Counted from the first letter of the stretch, positions 45,345-54,814 are shown. The stretch: 64,000 nt of DNA from Bacteroidota bacterium (GCA_023416995.1 JAEZGI010000039.1:124001-188000); one strand, 5' to 3'. Notes: generated by a model from the letters alone, not told the origin. Translations and numbers: made by a program.

Positions 45345-46382
45345 ATGATGAGTGATACCCTTACCGCCCCCCCGCTAACCGCCAAAGATTTTACTACCGA
45401 CCAGGAAGTTCGCTGGTGCCCGGGTTGTGGCGACTATTCAATTCTGGCGCAGGTCCAGAAAGTTATGCCGACCATCGGTGTTCCAAAGGAAAATATTGTC
45501 ATCATCTCAGGAATAGGCTGCAGCTCGCGGTTTCCATATTACATGAACACCTATGGCATGCATTCTATCCACGGCCGCGCAACCGCAATTGCTTCAGGTT
45601 TGAAAGCAACCCGGCCCGAGCTCAGCGTCTGGATCGTAACAGGCGATGGAGATAGCCTCTCCATTGGTGGAAACCACACCATTCACCTCCTTCGCCGCAA
45701 CTTTGACGTGAATGTCCTGATGTTCAACAACCAGATTTATGGATTGACCAAAGGACAGTATTCGCCTACTTCTGAAAAAAACAAGGTCACCAAATCAACT
45801 CCGTTCGGAAGTCTTGACCACCCCTTTAATCCACTTGCCCTTGCAATGGGTGCCGATGCCACCTTTATTGCGCGGAGCATGGATCGCGATCCCAAACACC
45901 TGCAGGAGATGCTGAAAAGAAGTCATGCACATCATGGAGCATCATTTCTTGAGATCTATCAGAATTGTAACATCTTCAATGATGGGGCGTTTGAGATATT
46001 CACCGAGAAATCAAGCAAACCCCAGGAAGTTTTATTCATGGACCAGGGTCGGCCGCTGATTTTTGGTGCAAACCAGGAAAAAGGTATTCGTCTTGATGGT
46101 TTCAAGCCGGTTGTAGTGAATCTGAACGAAGGGTTTAGTGCCGATGATTTGTGGGTGCACGACGAACAGGATTTTTACAAAGCGCAGATTCTTGTCCGCA
46201 TGTTCGATGATCCAAGAATAGAAGGTCATTTGCCAAGACCATTTGGCGTTTTTTATAAAGGCGATCGTCCTTGTTATGAAGACACTCTCAATCTGCAGAT
46301 CGAAGAAGTGATTTCTTCAAAAGGAACACCTGACCTTGATAAATTGCTGCGGGGCCGTGAGACCTGGGAAATCCTTGCTTAG
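45345..46382 (+). CDS. korB: 2-Oxoacid:ferredoxin oxidoreductase beta subunit
   Basis: ThDP- and 4Fe-4S-binding beta subunit of 345 residues, typical of 2-oxoglutarate:ferredoxin oxidoreductase. Key segments: RWCPGCGDYSIL (cluster Cys), SGIGCSSRFPYYMNTYG, the ThDP motif TGDGDSLSIGGNH ending in FNNQIYGLTKGQ, and TSEKNKVTKSTP. The partner alpha subunit (korA), usually next to it, is absent from both flanks and from the whole window. ATG 45345 is one codon before a second ATG. Confidence 0.9.
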   Translation: MMSDTLTAPPLTAKDFTTDQEVRWCPGCGDYSILAQVQKVMPTIGVPKENIVIISGIGCSSRFPYYMNTYGMHSIHGRATAIASGLKATRPELSVWIVTGDGDSLSIGGNHTIHLLRRNFDVNVLMFNNQIYGLTKGQYSPTSEKNKVTKSTPFGSLDHPFNPLALAMGADATFIARSMDRDPKHLQEMLKRSHAHHGASFLEIYQNCNIFNDGAFEIFTEKSSKPQEVLFMDQGRPLIFGANQEKGIRLDGFKPVVVNLNEGFSADDLWVHDEQDFYKAQILVRMFDDPRIEGHLPRPFGVFYKGDRPCYEDTLNLQIEEVISSKGTPDLDKLLRGRETWEILA

Positions 46383-47110
46383 ACTAAGTCCGGGCCACAG
46401 AACAAACCGCATAAATTAACGCTTTTTAGCTGACTAACGGCCAGCTATATCCGAAAAAAAAATGCCAGCGATGGACATCGCCGGCCTGTGCTTACCTCTG
46501 AAACCACAAAAAGAAAGAAGGTTGAGGGTAGTAAAGAAACTTCCAGACGGGTTTTTCGGATGTAATATGATAAGCGCACTCTCATGTATTCACACTTCGA
46601 ACGCAAATAATCAAAACCTGATCGCCACTAACGGCAATGCATGGTCTAACCTGTCACAATAGATCAACAGAAATCAGTTAACGGGGGGTACAAACGTTGA
46701 GGAATTCAAGGGGTGGGGATCATCAGAAATAATTACAGAAAGATTGAACCATCTGAAATCAGATCTGCAAAAAAATTGAAAGGAACTTGGATGGTCGGGA
46801 TAATAGAGAGATTGGATTAAGAGGCTGGAGACACCTGTTTAGGTAAGTGTCGTATCAAATGAGCCGGGGTAAAAGTAAATACAGTTTTTTAAAAAATCAA
46901 TAATTTTTTTTCAAATCTGCAATTATTCCTTCTTTTCATCGCATACTTAACGCAAATCAAGCAACTGTTGATTACTAACGGCTTAGAACACCTCATTTAT
47001 AATTACTTTCATCAATGTGATGTAAGCGAAAATTATACAGCGGCTAATTGTATACAACAGGTATCCATAACCGCAATCGGAGTATTTTTTGTGAGAAAAC
47101 GATGCTGATT
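46383..47110. other. 728-base region without a recognised gene
   Basis: Between korB and the convergent JmjC-type gene I see no reliable coding frame. Part of it (46860-46960) is very AT-rich with A and T runs. A hairpin GACACCT/AGGT-GTGTC lies near 46829-46850. A clear minus-strand terminator is at 46452-46485, far from the end of any minus-strand gene. Confidence 0.55.
46452..46485 (-). terminator. Minus-strand rho-independent terminator
   Basis: Read on the minus strand, GCCGGCGATG-TC-CATCGCTGGC forms a ten-base stem with one mismatch, followed by A and nine T (plus-strand A run before 46463). There is no T run on the plus side, so it serves minus-strand transcription arriving from above 46490. 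Confidence 0.7.
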
Positions 47111-47995
47111 TTACTGGAGGCTCGACAATTCTTTTTCTGCAGCTTTGAAAATCTTTTCCTTTTTGTAATCGTACCACCATTTTGGAGCGGTCTTTTTCAT
47201 AAGGGTATCAATGTGTCGCATCCCGATCAGGTTCCATGCGCCGTGTAACTTTCCACCAATGGTGCTTTGAAGTGCGCGTAAACTCATCGCAAATCCGCTG
47301 TCGAGGTATTCCATATGGTGCCAGTAACCTGCGGGCATAAACAAGGTATCGCCATGCTCAAGGATCACCTCATACCCACGTGCATATTTTAGTGCGGGGA
47401 ACTGCTCATAGTCTGGTTTTCCTTTCTGTTGATCGTAATTAGAAAAATCAGCAAGGCTCATCACTTCAAAAGGTTTGCGATACAGCTTGCGTTGTTCAGA
47501 ATAAGGAAACAACAATACTTTTTTACGCCCGGTGAACTGCGTATGCAGGATATGGGAAAGATCCATATCAAAATGCATATGCGTGATGCTGCTGGCACCA
47601 CCCACAAACAACATTGGGTACTTTTTCACAAAGCCTTTCATAAACTCGTCCGGCCAGTTAAAATCCTGCGTGAGCTGTGGGGCGTGATCAAATATGTTGA
47701 AAAGGAAAATCCGCCAGCCAGCCGGTCCCTGGCTGATCATATCAATATATTCACCAAAGGTCTTATAATCATCCGCTGCATTAACAGGGGTATAAGCATC
47801 ACTTTTTATATTGTTGTATAATGCTACCCGTTTATCACCGACAATGGACTTGAAATAATCCCAGTTCCACTTATTGTATGCCGGCCATTGTTTGGCAAGG
47901 TCCTTTATCACAAGCGGCTTCATCGGTTTGTAATATTGCTGCTGAAAATCCGCTGCACTTATTGTCCCTACTGTATCAACAGGTTGTAGATGCAT
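47111..47995 (-). CDS. Cupin-like (JmjC-type) Fe(II)/2-oxoglutarate oxygenase
   Basis: A 294-residue protein of the cupin_8 / JmjC-like hydroxylase family. The iron site HxD is H141-F-D143 (THMHFDMDLSHIL) with the distal histidine at H226 or H227 in PAGYWHHMEY, after the HGDTLFMP strand. The N-terminal KPLVIKDLAKQWPA is the usual substrate-side opening. Likely hydroxylates a protein or small molecule; substrate unknown. It is transcribed away from the Sua5-like gene. Confidence 0.87.
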   Translation of the reverse strand: MHLQPVDTVGTISAADFQQQYYKPMKPLVIKDLAKQWPAYNKWNWDYFKSIVGDKRVALYNNIKSDAYTPVNAADDYKTFGEYIDMISQGPAGWRIFLFNIFDHAPQLTQDFNWPDEFMKGFVKKYPMLFVGGASSITHMHFDMDLSHILHTQFTGRKKVLLFPYSEQRKLYRKPFEVMSLADFSNYDQQKGKPDYEQFPALKYARGYEVILEHGDTLFMPAGYWHHMEYLDSGFAMSLRALQSTIGGKLHGAWNLIGMRHIDTLMKKTAPKWWYDYKKEKIFKAAEKELSSLQ

Positions 47996-48008
47996 AATTC
48001 TATTTTGG

Positions 48009-48016
48009 CAAATTTA
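48009..48016 (-). promoter_or_regulatory. Putative -7 element of the JmjC-type gene
   Basis: Minus-strand TAAATTTG followed by C, 13 bases before the ATG at 47995. No -33 assessed with confidence. Confidence 0.4.
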
Positions 48017-48130
48017 ATATTAAATTCATGTCACCCGTGCCCTTGCCTGGCAATTATATCAGCATTTTGACATTTGTTTTACAGCAGGCACAATTTTTAC
48101 CACATACATCAAACCAGCAAACCTGATTAT

Positions 48131-48742
48131 ATGTTACTGAACCTCCATCCTGAAAATCCACAGCCGCGCAACATCAAGACAATTGTCGAAACGCTGCGCA
48201 AAGGTGGCATCATCATTTATCCTACTGATACCATTTATGGTTTGGGATGTGATATTTTCCAGCCAGGGGCGATCGAAAAGATCTGTCGCATAAAAGGTGT
48301 TGATCCCCTCAAGGCGCAGCTTTCATTTGTTTGTTACGACCTCAGTGATATGAGCCAGTACACCCGCAGTCTTTCTACGCCTCTGTACCGGATGATTAAA
48401 AGCTATCTGCCCGGTCCTTACACATTTATTCTGCCTGCGAGCAAGGAGGTACCTAAACTGCTGAAAAGCAAAAAGAATACGGTTGGTCTGCGGATCCCTG
48501 ATAATATTATAGCGCGGTCAATAGTTAAAGAACTGGGGCATCCTATCCTAAGCGCCTCATTACCCGGCGAAATGGTGGAAGAATATACGGACCCTGAGTT
48601 GATCCACGCCAATTTTCACAAGCTGGTGGATATCGTTGCGGATGGCGGTATTGGAGGCACAGTTCCATCCACCATTGTTGATTGTACTGGCGACGAACCG
48701 GTGGTAACGCGGGCCGGGCTCGGCGAATGGAACGCAGATTAA
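48131..48742 (+). CDS. Sua5/YciO/YrdC family protein (threonylcarbamoyl-AMP synthase-like)
   Basis: A 203-residue YrdC-domain protein. Motifs KGGIIIYPTDTIYGLGCD, KICRIKGVDPLKAQLSFVC and GPYTFILPASKEVPKLL match the family that makes threonylcarbamoyl-AMP for the t6A37 tRNA modification. Length and the absence of the Sua5 C-terminal domain fit the YciO subgroup, whose role is less certain. ATG 48131 is chosen; an upstream start at 48074 adds 19 unlike residues. Confidence 0.87.
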   Translation: MLLNLHPENPQPRNIKTIVETLRKGGIIIYPTDTIYGLGCDIFQPGAIEKICRIKGVDPLKAQLSFVCYDLSDMSQYTRSLSTPLYRMIKSYLPGPYTFILPASKEVPKLLKSKKNTVGLRIPDNIIARSIVKELGHPILSASLPGEMVEEYTDPELIHANFHKLVDIVADGGIGGTVPSTIVDCTGDEPVVTRAGLGEWNAD

Positions 48743-48764
48743 TATATTTGTTCCAAATTACAGG

Positions 48765-49367
48765 ATGGAATCACCTTACGACAAATTTTTCGGCGATGGT
48801 TTCCAGTTGGAGACCAACCGGGTAATCATGCGACTGATGAACCGTGAAGATACAGAAGCCTTGCGTGCGCTAACACAAGATCCGGATACATGGACCTGGT
48901 TCAACGCTGATTTATCACTGCCGGGAGAGTTGGAAAAGTGGATGGAAGAAGCATTTGCAGAGCGCCGCAATAAGGTCCGTATGCCAATGGTGGTTATAGA
49001 TAAAGATACCGGTAAGATAGGGGGCTGCACCAGCTACGGCAATATCTCATTTGAACATAGCCGGATTGAAATCGGATGGACCTGGCTCGGACCGGGTTAC
49101 CTGGGAATGGGCGTAAACAAACAGGCAAAATTTGCTTTATTGAGCTATGCTTTCGAGGCGCTGAAGATGCAAAGAGTAGAAATCAAAACCGATGTACTGA
49201 ACGAACGTTCGCGGGCAGCCATACTGAAAATTGGTATGATACCCGAGGGGATATTACGCAGTCATATGGTAATGCATGGAAATCGCCGGCGCGATACAAT
49301 GTATTTTAGTATTCTGCGGTCGGAATGGCCCGAGAGAAGGAAGAGTTTTTTTAGTGAAATGATATAA
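48765..49367 (+). CDS. GNAT N-acetyltransferase, RimJ/RimL type
   Basis: Acetyltransferase of 200 residues. ETNRVIMRLMNREDTEALRA at the N-terminus, IEIGWTWLGPGYLGMGVNKQ and the KTDVLNERSRAAILKIGM segment are typical of the RimJ/RimL group that acetylates protein N-termini or antibiotics. It starts 22 bases after the Sua5-like gene; a TATATTTG at 48743 may be a separate promoter. Confidence 0.88.
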   Translation: MESPYDKFFGDGFQLETNRVIMRLMNREDTEALRALTQDPDTWTWFNADLSLPGELEKWMEEAFAERRNKVRMPMVVIDKDTGKIGGCTSYGNISFEHSRIEIGWTWLGPGYLGMGVNKQAKFALLSYAFEALKMQRVEIKTDVLNERSRAAILKIGMIPEGILRSHMVMHGNRRRDTMYFSILRSEWPERRKSFFSEMI

Positions 49368-49370
49368 AAT

Positions 49371-49398
49371 GGAAAGGTCCCGCAAGCGGAACCTTTCC
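49371..49398. terminator. Bidirectional terminator-like hairpin
   Basis: Arms GGAAAGGTCCCGC (49371-49383) and GCGGAACCTTTCC (49386-49398) pair with one mismatch, between two convergent genes. The T tract is weak on both sides. Confidence 0.6.
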
Positions 49399-49423
49399 CC
49401 ATCATCATAATCTACACCAATCA

Positions 49424-49732
49424 TCAATCAAACCGTCTTAGCTTTTTGTGGTTATAACCATAAGCGCGGTTATACTTTTCTCTATCGTGTCGTCCATAAG
49501 TTTTGCGATCATGGCGGTAATGATTATGCCGTTTTTTCTGGAACTCATGTTTACGGTACTCCCTGCTCCGGGCTATCTTTTGGCGATCCTGTCTGGACAA
49601 CTTGCCATCTCTGAACTGTTTGTTCGCCCTTTCTTTCTTGAAATGTTTTCTCTCTCTTACGGTCTGGGCATCAGCACTACTTACCGCAAGGGTTATCAGT
49701 AAACTGAGCGCGAGGATAATTTTACTTTTCAT
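49424..49732 (-). CDS. Small exported highly basic protein
   Basis: A 102-residue protein with a clear signal peptide (ALSLLITLAVSSADAQ). The mature part is almost entirely charged and aromatic, rich in Lys, Arg, His, Asp and Tyr with repeats such as HDRKTYGRHDREKYNRAYG. No domain recognised. Similar small basic exported proteins are frequent in this phylum; binding to polyanions in the periplasm is possible but unproved. Confidence 0.68.
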   Translation of the reverse strand: MKSKIILALSLLITLAVSSADAQTVRERKHFKKERANKQFRDGKLSRQDRQKIARSREYRKHEFQKKRHNHYRHDRKTYGRHDREKYNRAYGYNHKKLRRFD

Positions 49733-49813
49733 GGTTCGCCTTTTTAATTGATTACTTATACATATAGGAAGGCACGGCGAACCAGTAGTTTAACCGCTAA
49801 CAAAACATTAACC

Positions 49814-50407
49814 TTACAGATCCGTGCTGATATTTACGCAGGAGAAGGAACGGCGATGATAAAGGCAGAGACCGTGGGTGTCTATGGCCTCCCGGTGCGC
49901 GCGGGTAGCATAACCCTTATTAGAGTTCCATTTATAAATCGGATGTTCTTCGTGCAAACGAAGCATATACTCGTCGCGATAAGTTTTTGCCAGTATACTG
50001 GCTGCTGCTATAGAGGCATAAATGCCATCGCCCTGTACAATGCAGGCATGTGGAGTAGTACGGTACGGTGTAAACCGGTTCCCGTCAATGATAAGGAAGC
50101 CGGGTTGGTTTTTTAACTGGTCAAGTGCGAGATGCATGGCCTTGAATGAGGCCTTCAGAATATTGATCCGGTCAATTTCGTCATGATCAACACGGGCAAC
50201 AGCATAACTTACTGCATGCTGTTCGATATAGCTTCTCAGCGTCGTGCGGTCCTCTTCCTTAACCTGCTTTGAATCATTTAGTAAAGGATGGTAAAAATCG
50301 GGGGGTAAAACAACTGCAGCGGCAAAAACGGGTCCTGCCAGACAACCTCTTCCAGCCTCATCGCAACCTGCCTCTAAATAATCATATTGATGATAAACCT
50401 GTAACAC
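49814..50407 (-). CDS. rnhB: Ribonuclease HII
   Basis: Removes ribonucleotides from DNA and RNA primers, 197 residues. The active-site motif CDEAGRGCLAGPV gives Asp and Glu, LNDSKQVKEEDR is conserved, and SILAKTYRDEYM supplies a further acidic residue. Its C-terminal YATRAHREAIDTHGLCLYHRRSF is the normal RNase HII end. A TAnnTTTG element lies 20 bases before the ATG. Confidence 0.93.
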   Translation of the reverse strand: MLQVYHQYDYLEAGCDEAGRGCLAGPVFAAAVVLPPDFYHPLLNDSKQVKEEDRTTLRSYIEQHAVSYAVARVDHDEIDRINILKASFKAMHLALDQLKNQPGFLIIDGNRFTPYRTTPHACIVQGDGIYASIAAASILAKTYRDEYMLRLHEEHPIYKWNSNKGYATRAHREAIDTHGLCLYHRRSFSCVNISTDL

Positions 50408-50426
50408 TGATTCCGCTTTACGTGGT

Positions 50427-50434
50427 CAAAAGTA
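50427..50434 (-). promoter_or_regulatory. Putative -7 element of rnhB
   Basis: Minus-strand TACTTTTG matches TAnnTTTG, 19 bases before the ATG. Confidence 0.42.
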
Positions 50435-50522
50435 ACGCAACCTGCCTTATTGGACTTATTTTTACAGCCATGTATGCACATTAAATTTTTCCACAAACAG
50501 GTGGATAAAGCAAAATGAACTT

Positions 50523-51308
50523 ATGCCCGGATATTTAATTGCGGTTTTCATCGGGATATTATTGGGCCTCGTTGGCGGCGGCGGCTCCATACTTACAGTG
50601 CCGGTGCTTGTTTATGTGTTTGATGTCCATCCACTTGACGCGACAACTTATTCCTTATTTATTGTCGGATTCACAAGCCTGGTGGGCGGTGCGAAAGCGT
50701 ATACAAAAAAGCTGATAGATTTTTCTGCCGTTGCTTTATTCGGCATTCCATCAATTCTGACCATCTTTATTGCGCGGCATTATATACTGCCGGCAATCCC
50801 GGAACATATATTCAATATTGGTTCACTCGCTATAACAAAAGGACTTTTGTTGATGGTGGTTTTTGCGATATTGATGTTTGTTGCTGCCCTGTCGATGATA
50901 AAAAAAGATCCGCATCACGAGCCGGCCGACACAACCCGGCACCAGGAGCCTAATCTTACGCTTATCGTTCCCGGTTTGCTGATAGGGCTGGTAACCGGTT
51001 TGCTTGGCGCAGGCGGCGGTTTTCTTATCATACCCGCCCTGGTGCTCATTGTAGGGTTACCAATGAAAACGGCAGTAGGTACTTCGCTTATGATAGTTGC
51101 TATTAATTCCATCTTTGGTTTTGTGTTTAGTATCGGGCAGCACCAGCTTAACTGGCCTTTATTGCTAATCTTTACATCGCTGGCCATTGCAGGCATTTTT
51201 ATAGGTAGCCGGCTGAGCGATTACCTGCGCGGTGAAACACTAAAACAGGCCTTCGGATGGTTTGTATTGTTAATGGGTATCTATATACTCGTAAAGGAGT
51301 TATCTTAA
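50523..51308 (+). CDS. TauE/SafE family sulfite/organosulfonate exporter-like permease
   Basis: Membrane protein of 261 residues with about eight helices. Two related halves contain GLVGGGGSILTVPVLVYVF and GLLGAGGGFLIIPALVLIV, the duplicated signature of the family. The substrate (sulfite, sulfoacetate or another anion) cannot be read from sequence. No sulfur metabolism genes are adjacent. Confidence 0.88.
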   Translation: MPGYLIAVFIGILLGLVGGGGSILTVPVLVYVFDVHPLDATTYSLFIVGFTSLVGGAKAYTKKLIDFSAVALFGIPSILTIFIARHYILPAIPEHIFNIGSLAITKGLLLMVVFAILMFVAALSMIKKDPHHEPADTTRHQEPNLTLIVPGLLIGLVTGLLGAGGGFLIIPALVLIVGLPMKTAVGTSLMIVAINSIFGFVFSIGQHQLNWPLLLIFTSLAIAGIFIGSRLSDYLRGETLKQAFGWFVLLMGIYILVKELS

Positions 51309-51337
51309 CCAGGGTTTAATATGACGGTCGTCAGACA

Positions 51338-51365
51338 TTGACAATCTTTTCCGGCTTACCTTTGC
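51338..51365 (+). promoter_or_regulatory. Promoter of ctaA
   Basis: TTG at 51338-51340 and TACCTTTGC at 51357-51365, 16 bases apart. The ATG at 51373 follows after only seven bases, so the transcript would be nearly leaderless. Confidence 0.5.
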
Positions 51366-51372
51366 ACACGCA

Positions 51373-52455
51373 ATGCAAACAAGTCCACATCATGCGTCAA
51401 AAAAGGCAGTCGCTACCTGGATATATATCGGTGTAGTTATGCTGTTGATCCAGGTAATCCTGGGCGGTATTACCCGACTTACCGGGTCCGGTCTATCAAT
51501 CACGGAATGGAATGTTGTAACAGGAACCCTGCCGCCATTGAATGCTGCAGACTGGTTAATTGAATTTCAGAAATACCAGGCAACACCGCAGTACCGTTTG
51601 CTTAATATGGATTTCACCCTTGATGATTTTAAGTTTATTTTTTTCTGGGAATGGTTTCATCGTTTCTGGGCAAGATTAATAGGGGTTGTATTTGTTGTAG
51701 GTTTTATTTACCTGGTAGCAAAAAAGTATCTGAACAGGGACATGCAGCGCCCGCTTATCATCTTATTTCTTTTAGGCGCGCTGCAGGGAGCAGTTGGCTG
51801 GATCATGGTTGCCAGCGGTCTCACCGGCGACGCTTTGTATGTAAAACCTACAAAACTGGCGATGCACTTCGTGTTTGCCATGGTGCTCATCGCATATGCT
51901 TTCTGGTTTGCGTTACAATTATCAGTTCCTGAACGAGCCCGATTACATAGCCCCGGTGTGAAACGAAATGTGTTGATCACATTGGTTAACCTGTTTTTTC
52001 AACTCATTTACGGCGCCCTTATGGCAGGACACAAAGCCGCTACCGCCGCACCCACCTGGCCCGATATCAACGGAAGTTATATACCCGACGGACTTTTCAG
52101 GGAAACACCGTTCATGCTCAACTTTATCGACAACACCATCACGGTACATTTTGTACACCGCAATCTCGCATACCTGTTGTTGATTGCTGTAATACTGCTC
52201 ACCATCCAGTTATTTCGGATTAAATCAAAAACCAGGTTGTTTTCACGGGCTGCAATAATGCCCCTGATTCTGGTAATCGTACAGGTGCTGCTGGGTGTGA
52301 TTTCAGTATTGGTCAGCCCTAAAATCATACCCGGAAGGTGGGGCATGTTTGAGTGGATGGCACAGTTACACCAGGTAACCGGAATGTTACTGATGTTAAG
52401 CATTGTAAGTTTATGGTATCTCACCGCAGGTAAAACTTTTAAGGCAGCGGCATAA
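51373..52455 (+). CDS. ctaA: Heme A synthase (COX15/CtaA)
   Basis: Converts heme O to heme A for the aa3 oxidase, 360 residues and about eight helices. Conserved segments: LGGITRLTGSGLSITEWNVVTGTLPP, the heme-ligand EWFHRFWARLIG, HFVHRNLAYLL and QLHQVTGMLLML (histidine pairs). It is of the type II (COX15) length. It completes the heme A pathway begun by ctaB in the act-cox operon 25 kb away and has its own promoter. Confidence 0.92.
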   Translation: MQTSPHHASKKAVATWIYIGVVMLLIQVILGGITRLTGSGLSITEWNVVTGTLPPLNAADWLIEFQKYQATPQYRLLNMDFTLDDFKFIFFWEWFHRFWARLIGVVFVVGFIYLVAKKYLNRDMQRPLIILFLLGALQGAVGWIMVASGLTGDALYVKPTKLAMHFVFAMVLIAYAFWFALQLSVPERARLHSPGVKRNVLITLVNLFFQLIYGALMAGHKAATAAPTWPDINGSYIPDGLFRETPFMLNFIDNTITVHFVHRNLAYLLLIAVILLTIQLFRIKSKTRLFSRAAIMPLILVIVQVLLGVISVLVSPKIIPGRWGMFEWMAQLHQVTGMLLMLSIVSLWYLTAGKTFKAAA

Positions 52456-52531
52456 TCGGACACTCGTATTTTCGTTTACTTTATTGTACATTAACGGCGA
52501 AGTAGCTTTTCCGCGCTTAACCCTTTATACA

Positions 52532-54814
52532 ATGAAGCCATTACTCAGAGGACTATATTATTCATTTCCCATTCAACTGGTCCTGCTTCATCTTAAAAAA
52601 TTCCAGGTCCTGCTCATTTTCTGGTATTTGCTGTTTAGTACAGTTGGCGGGTCCTTTATGAAAAGCTATGGCGCTGATTCACTTTTCCTCGCGCCTGAAT
52701 ACCTGGGAACGGTAGACTTTATCAGTGCTGCCATTGTCGGCATTGCTATCGGCATCTTTATCATGAGTTGGAACATTACGACATTCATTTTGTTCAGCCG
52801 CCATTTTTTATTTCTTGCCACAACTACAAAACCCTTTCTAAAATATTGTATCAATAACAGCGTGATACCGCTTGCCTTCCTGGTTTATTACCTGGTAGAA
52901 GCAATCATCTTTGATACAAAGAAAGAATTGATGAGCACCACTGAGGTATTATATCTGTGCAGTGGTTTTGTTACCGGTCTTGCAATCATTATAATCATAT
53001 CATTATTTTATTTCTTCCGCGCAGATATCAGTATCATCAGACGGTTGACGCCTATCATCAGCAATCCTCAATTGTTAAAAGCCCAATTCAAAAAGCGGGA
53101 GAGGAAATTACATGCAAGCAGAATCATCAAAATAGAATGGTATCTGAATTCGCTGCGCAGAGTAAAAAAAGTGCGCGATGTTTCACATTACAGCGATGAG
53201 TTTATTGAATCAGTTTTCAGCAGGCATCACTTCGCAGCAGTGTTATCAATCTTTATTGCATTTGTGTTTTTGATCATAGTTGGGTTTTATTCGGACGCCA
53301 GGATATTTCAATTACCGGCCGCTGCGGGCATCACCGTATTTTTTGCGATACTGATTGCAGTTTCGGGTGCGTTTTCCTATTTCCTTCAAAGCTGGAGTAT
53401 GCCCTTCATGATTGTGCTGATCGCTGTATTCAATCTTCTGTATAAGTACGATGTAATTGACCCTACCAACAAAGCTTACGGCATCAACTACAGTAACCGG
53501 GCCGACAGACCCGTGTATGACCGCACGGGTTTAATGCAGATCATGTCACCGGAAAACCTGGATCGCGATAAGAATAATATGATCGCTATTCTTAATCGCT
53601 GGAAAGCGAAGCAGGCCTCCGCAAAACCTGTGATGTTTATCATCAACACAAGTGGTGGTGGTAACAGGAGTGCAAACTTCACGATGAACGTGCTCCAAAG
53701 GCTCGACAGTTTAAGCGATGGGAAACTAATGGATCAGACCTTTCTGATCACCGGTGCATCGGGAGGCATGCTGGGCGCGGCTTATTTCAGGGAGCTATAT
53801 AAACATAAACTGTCGGGAGAAGATATAAACCTGCGCGATAGACAATATGTAGATAATATCTCACAGGATCTACTGAATTCTATCTTCACCTCATTCGTTG
53901 CAAGGGATCTTGCTTCGCCCGCGCAGAAATTTGCAGTGGGCGATTATCAATACATCAAAGACCGGGGTTATGCTTTTGAGCAAAAGCTTAATGAAAACAC
54001 AAGAGGTGTGCTCAATAAACAACTCAGGGATCTGGCTGCTGATGAGGCATCTGCCCGCGTACCACTTATGTTATTTAATTCTGTTATTACCCGCGACGGA
54101 CGTAAACTGATTATCAGTACACAGCCGGTAAGTTTTTTGATGAAGCCGATTTACGACACCATGAGTATGCAGGGTGTCGACGCCGATGCAGTTGATTACC
54201 AGGCTTTATTTGCAAAGCAGGATCCCATGAATCTGCGTTTGCTGACGGCACTCCGGATGAACGCAACCTTTCCTTATATACTCCCCAATGTATGGTTGCC
54301 GACAACGCCCGTGATAGACGTAATGGATGCGGGTCTGCGTGATAATTATGGCCAGGAATCTGCGATACGGTTTGTTCATGTTTTTCGCGAATGGATAACA
54401 GAAAACACTTCAGGCATTGTGTTTATACAGATAAAGGATCGTAAAAGTGGCGGATGGGATGAGCCTTATGAATCACACGACATCAGTGAGATTGTTACCA
54501 AGCCCTTGTTGTTGTTGCAGTTCAACTGGTTTAAGATGCAGGAGTTTAACCAGGATGATGTGCTGGCGCTTACACAGGCTATCCCAGGATTGGATCTTCA
54601 AAAAATTTCCTTTCAATACATTCCAAAAAAGGAAGACGGCCGCGCAGCCTTGAGTTTTCATCTTACCAAAAGAGAACAAATCAATATTGCGGAAGCTTTA
54701 TCAAGCGATAACAACATGGAAGCATTTCAAAAATTTCTTGAAGTGCAGGGTCCCCTTCCGGTATCAGGTCATGGCATCTCCGGCAATTTCGGGCAAAAGC
54801 AGCCAGGTCATTAA
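52532..54814 (+). CDS. Membrane-anchored patatin-like phospholipase
   Basis: Protein of 760 residues with an unusual build. The first 320 residues hold about seven hydrophobic helices. The rest is a patatin-like domain: the oxyanion stretch NTSGGGNRSANF, the nucleophile motif GASGG (TGASGGMLGAAYF), and the dyad aspartate in DAGLRDNYG. It probably hydrolyses membrane lipids on one face of the membrane. I chose ATG 52532; an upstream TTG at 52484 adds 16 residues. There is no neighbour that explains its role. Confidence 0.8.
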   Translation: MKPLLRGLYYSFPIQLVLLHLKKFQVLLIFWYLLFSTVGGSFMKSYGADSLFLAPEYLGTVDFISAAIVGIAIGIFIMSWNITTFILFSRHFLFLATTTKPFLKYCINNSVIPLAFLVYYLVEAIIFDTKKELMSTTEVLYLCSGFVTGLAIIIIISLFYFFRADISIIRRLTPIISNPQLLKAQFKKRERKLHASRIIKIEWYLNSLRRVKKVRDVSHYSDEFIESVFSRHHFAAVLSIFIAFVFLIIVGFYSDARIFQLPAAAGITVFFAILIAVSGAFSYFLQSWSMPFMIVLIAVFNLLYKYDVIDPTNKAYGINYSNRADRPVYDRTGLMQIMSPENLDRDKNNMIAILNRWKAKQASAKPVMFIINTSGGGNRSANFTMNVLQRLDSLSDGKLMDQTFLITGASGGMLGAAYFRELYKHKLSGEDINLRDRQYVDNISQDLLNSIFTSFVARDLASPAQKFAVGDYQYIKDRGYAFEQKLNENTRGVLNKQLRDLAADEASARVPLMLFNSVITRDGRKLIISTQPVSFLMKPIYDTMSMQGVDADAVDYQALFAKQDPMNLRLLTALRMNATFPYILPNVWLPTTPVIDVMDAGLRDNYGQESAIRFVHVFREWITENTSGIVFIQIKDRKSGGWDEPYESHDISEIVTKPLLLLQFNWFKMQEFNQDDVLALTQAIPGLDLQKISFQYIPKKEDGRAALSFHLTKREQINIAEALSSDNNMEAFQKFLEVQGPLPVSGHGISGNFGQKQPGH

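Noticed and set aside
46462..46662. 66-codon plus-strand frame after korB
   Set aside because: It starts within the minus-strand terminator hairpin and shows no family resemblance or promoter.
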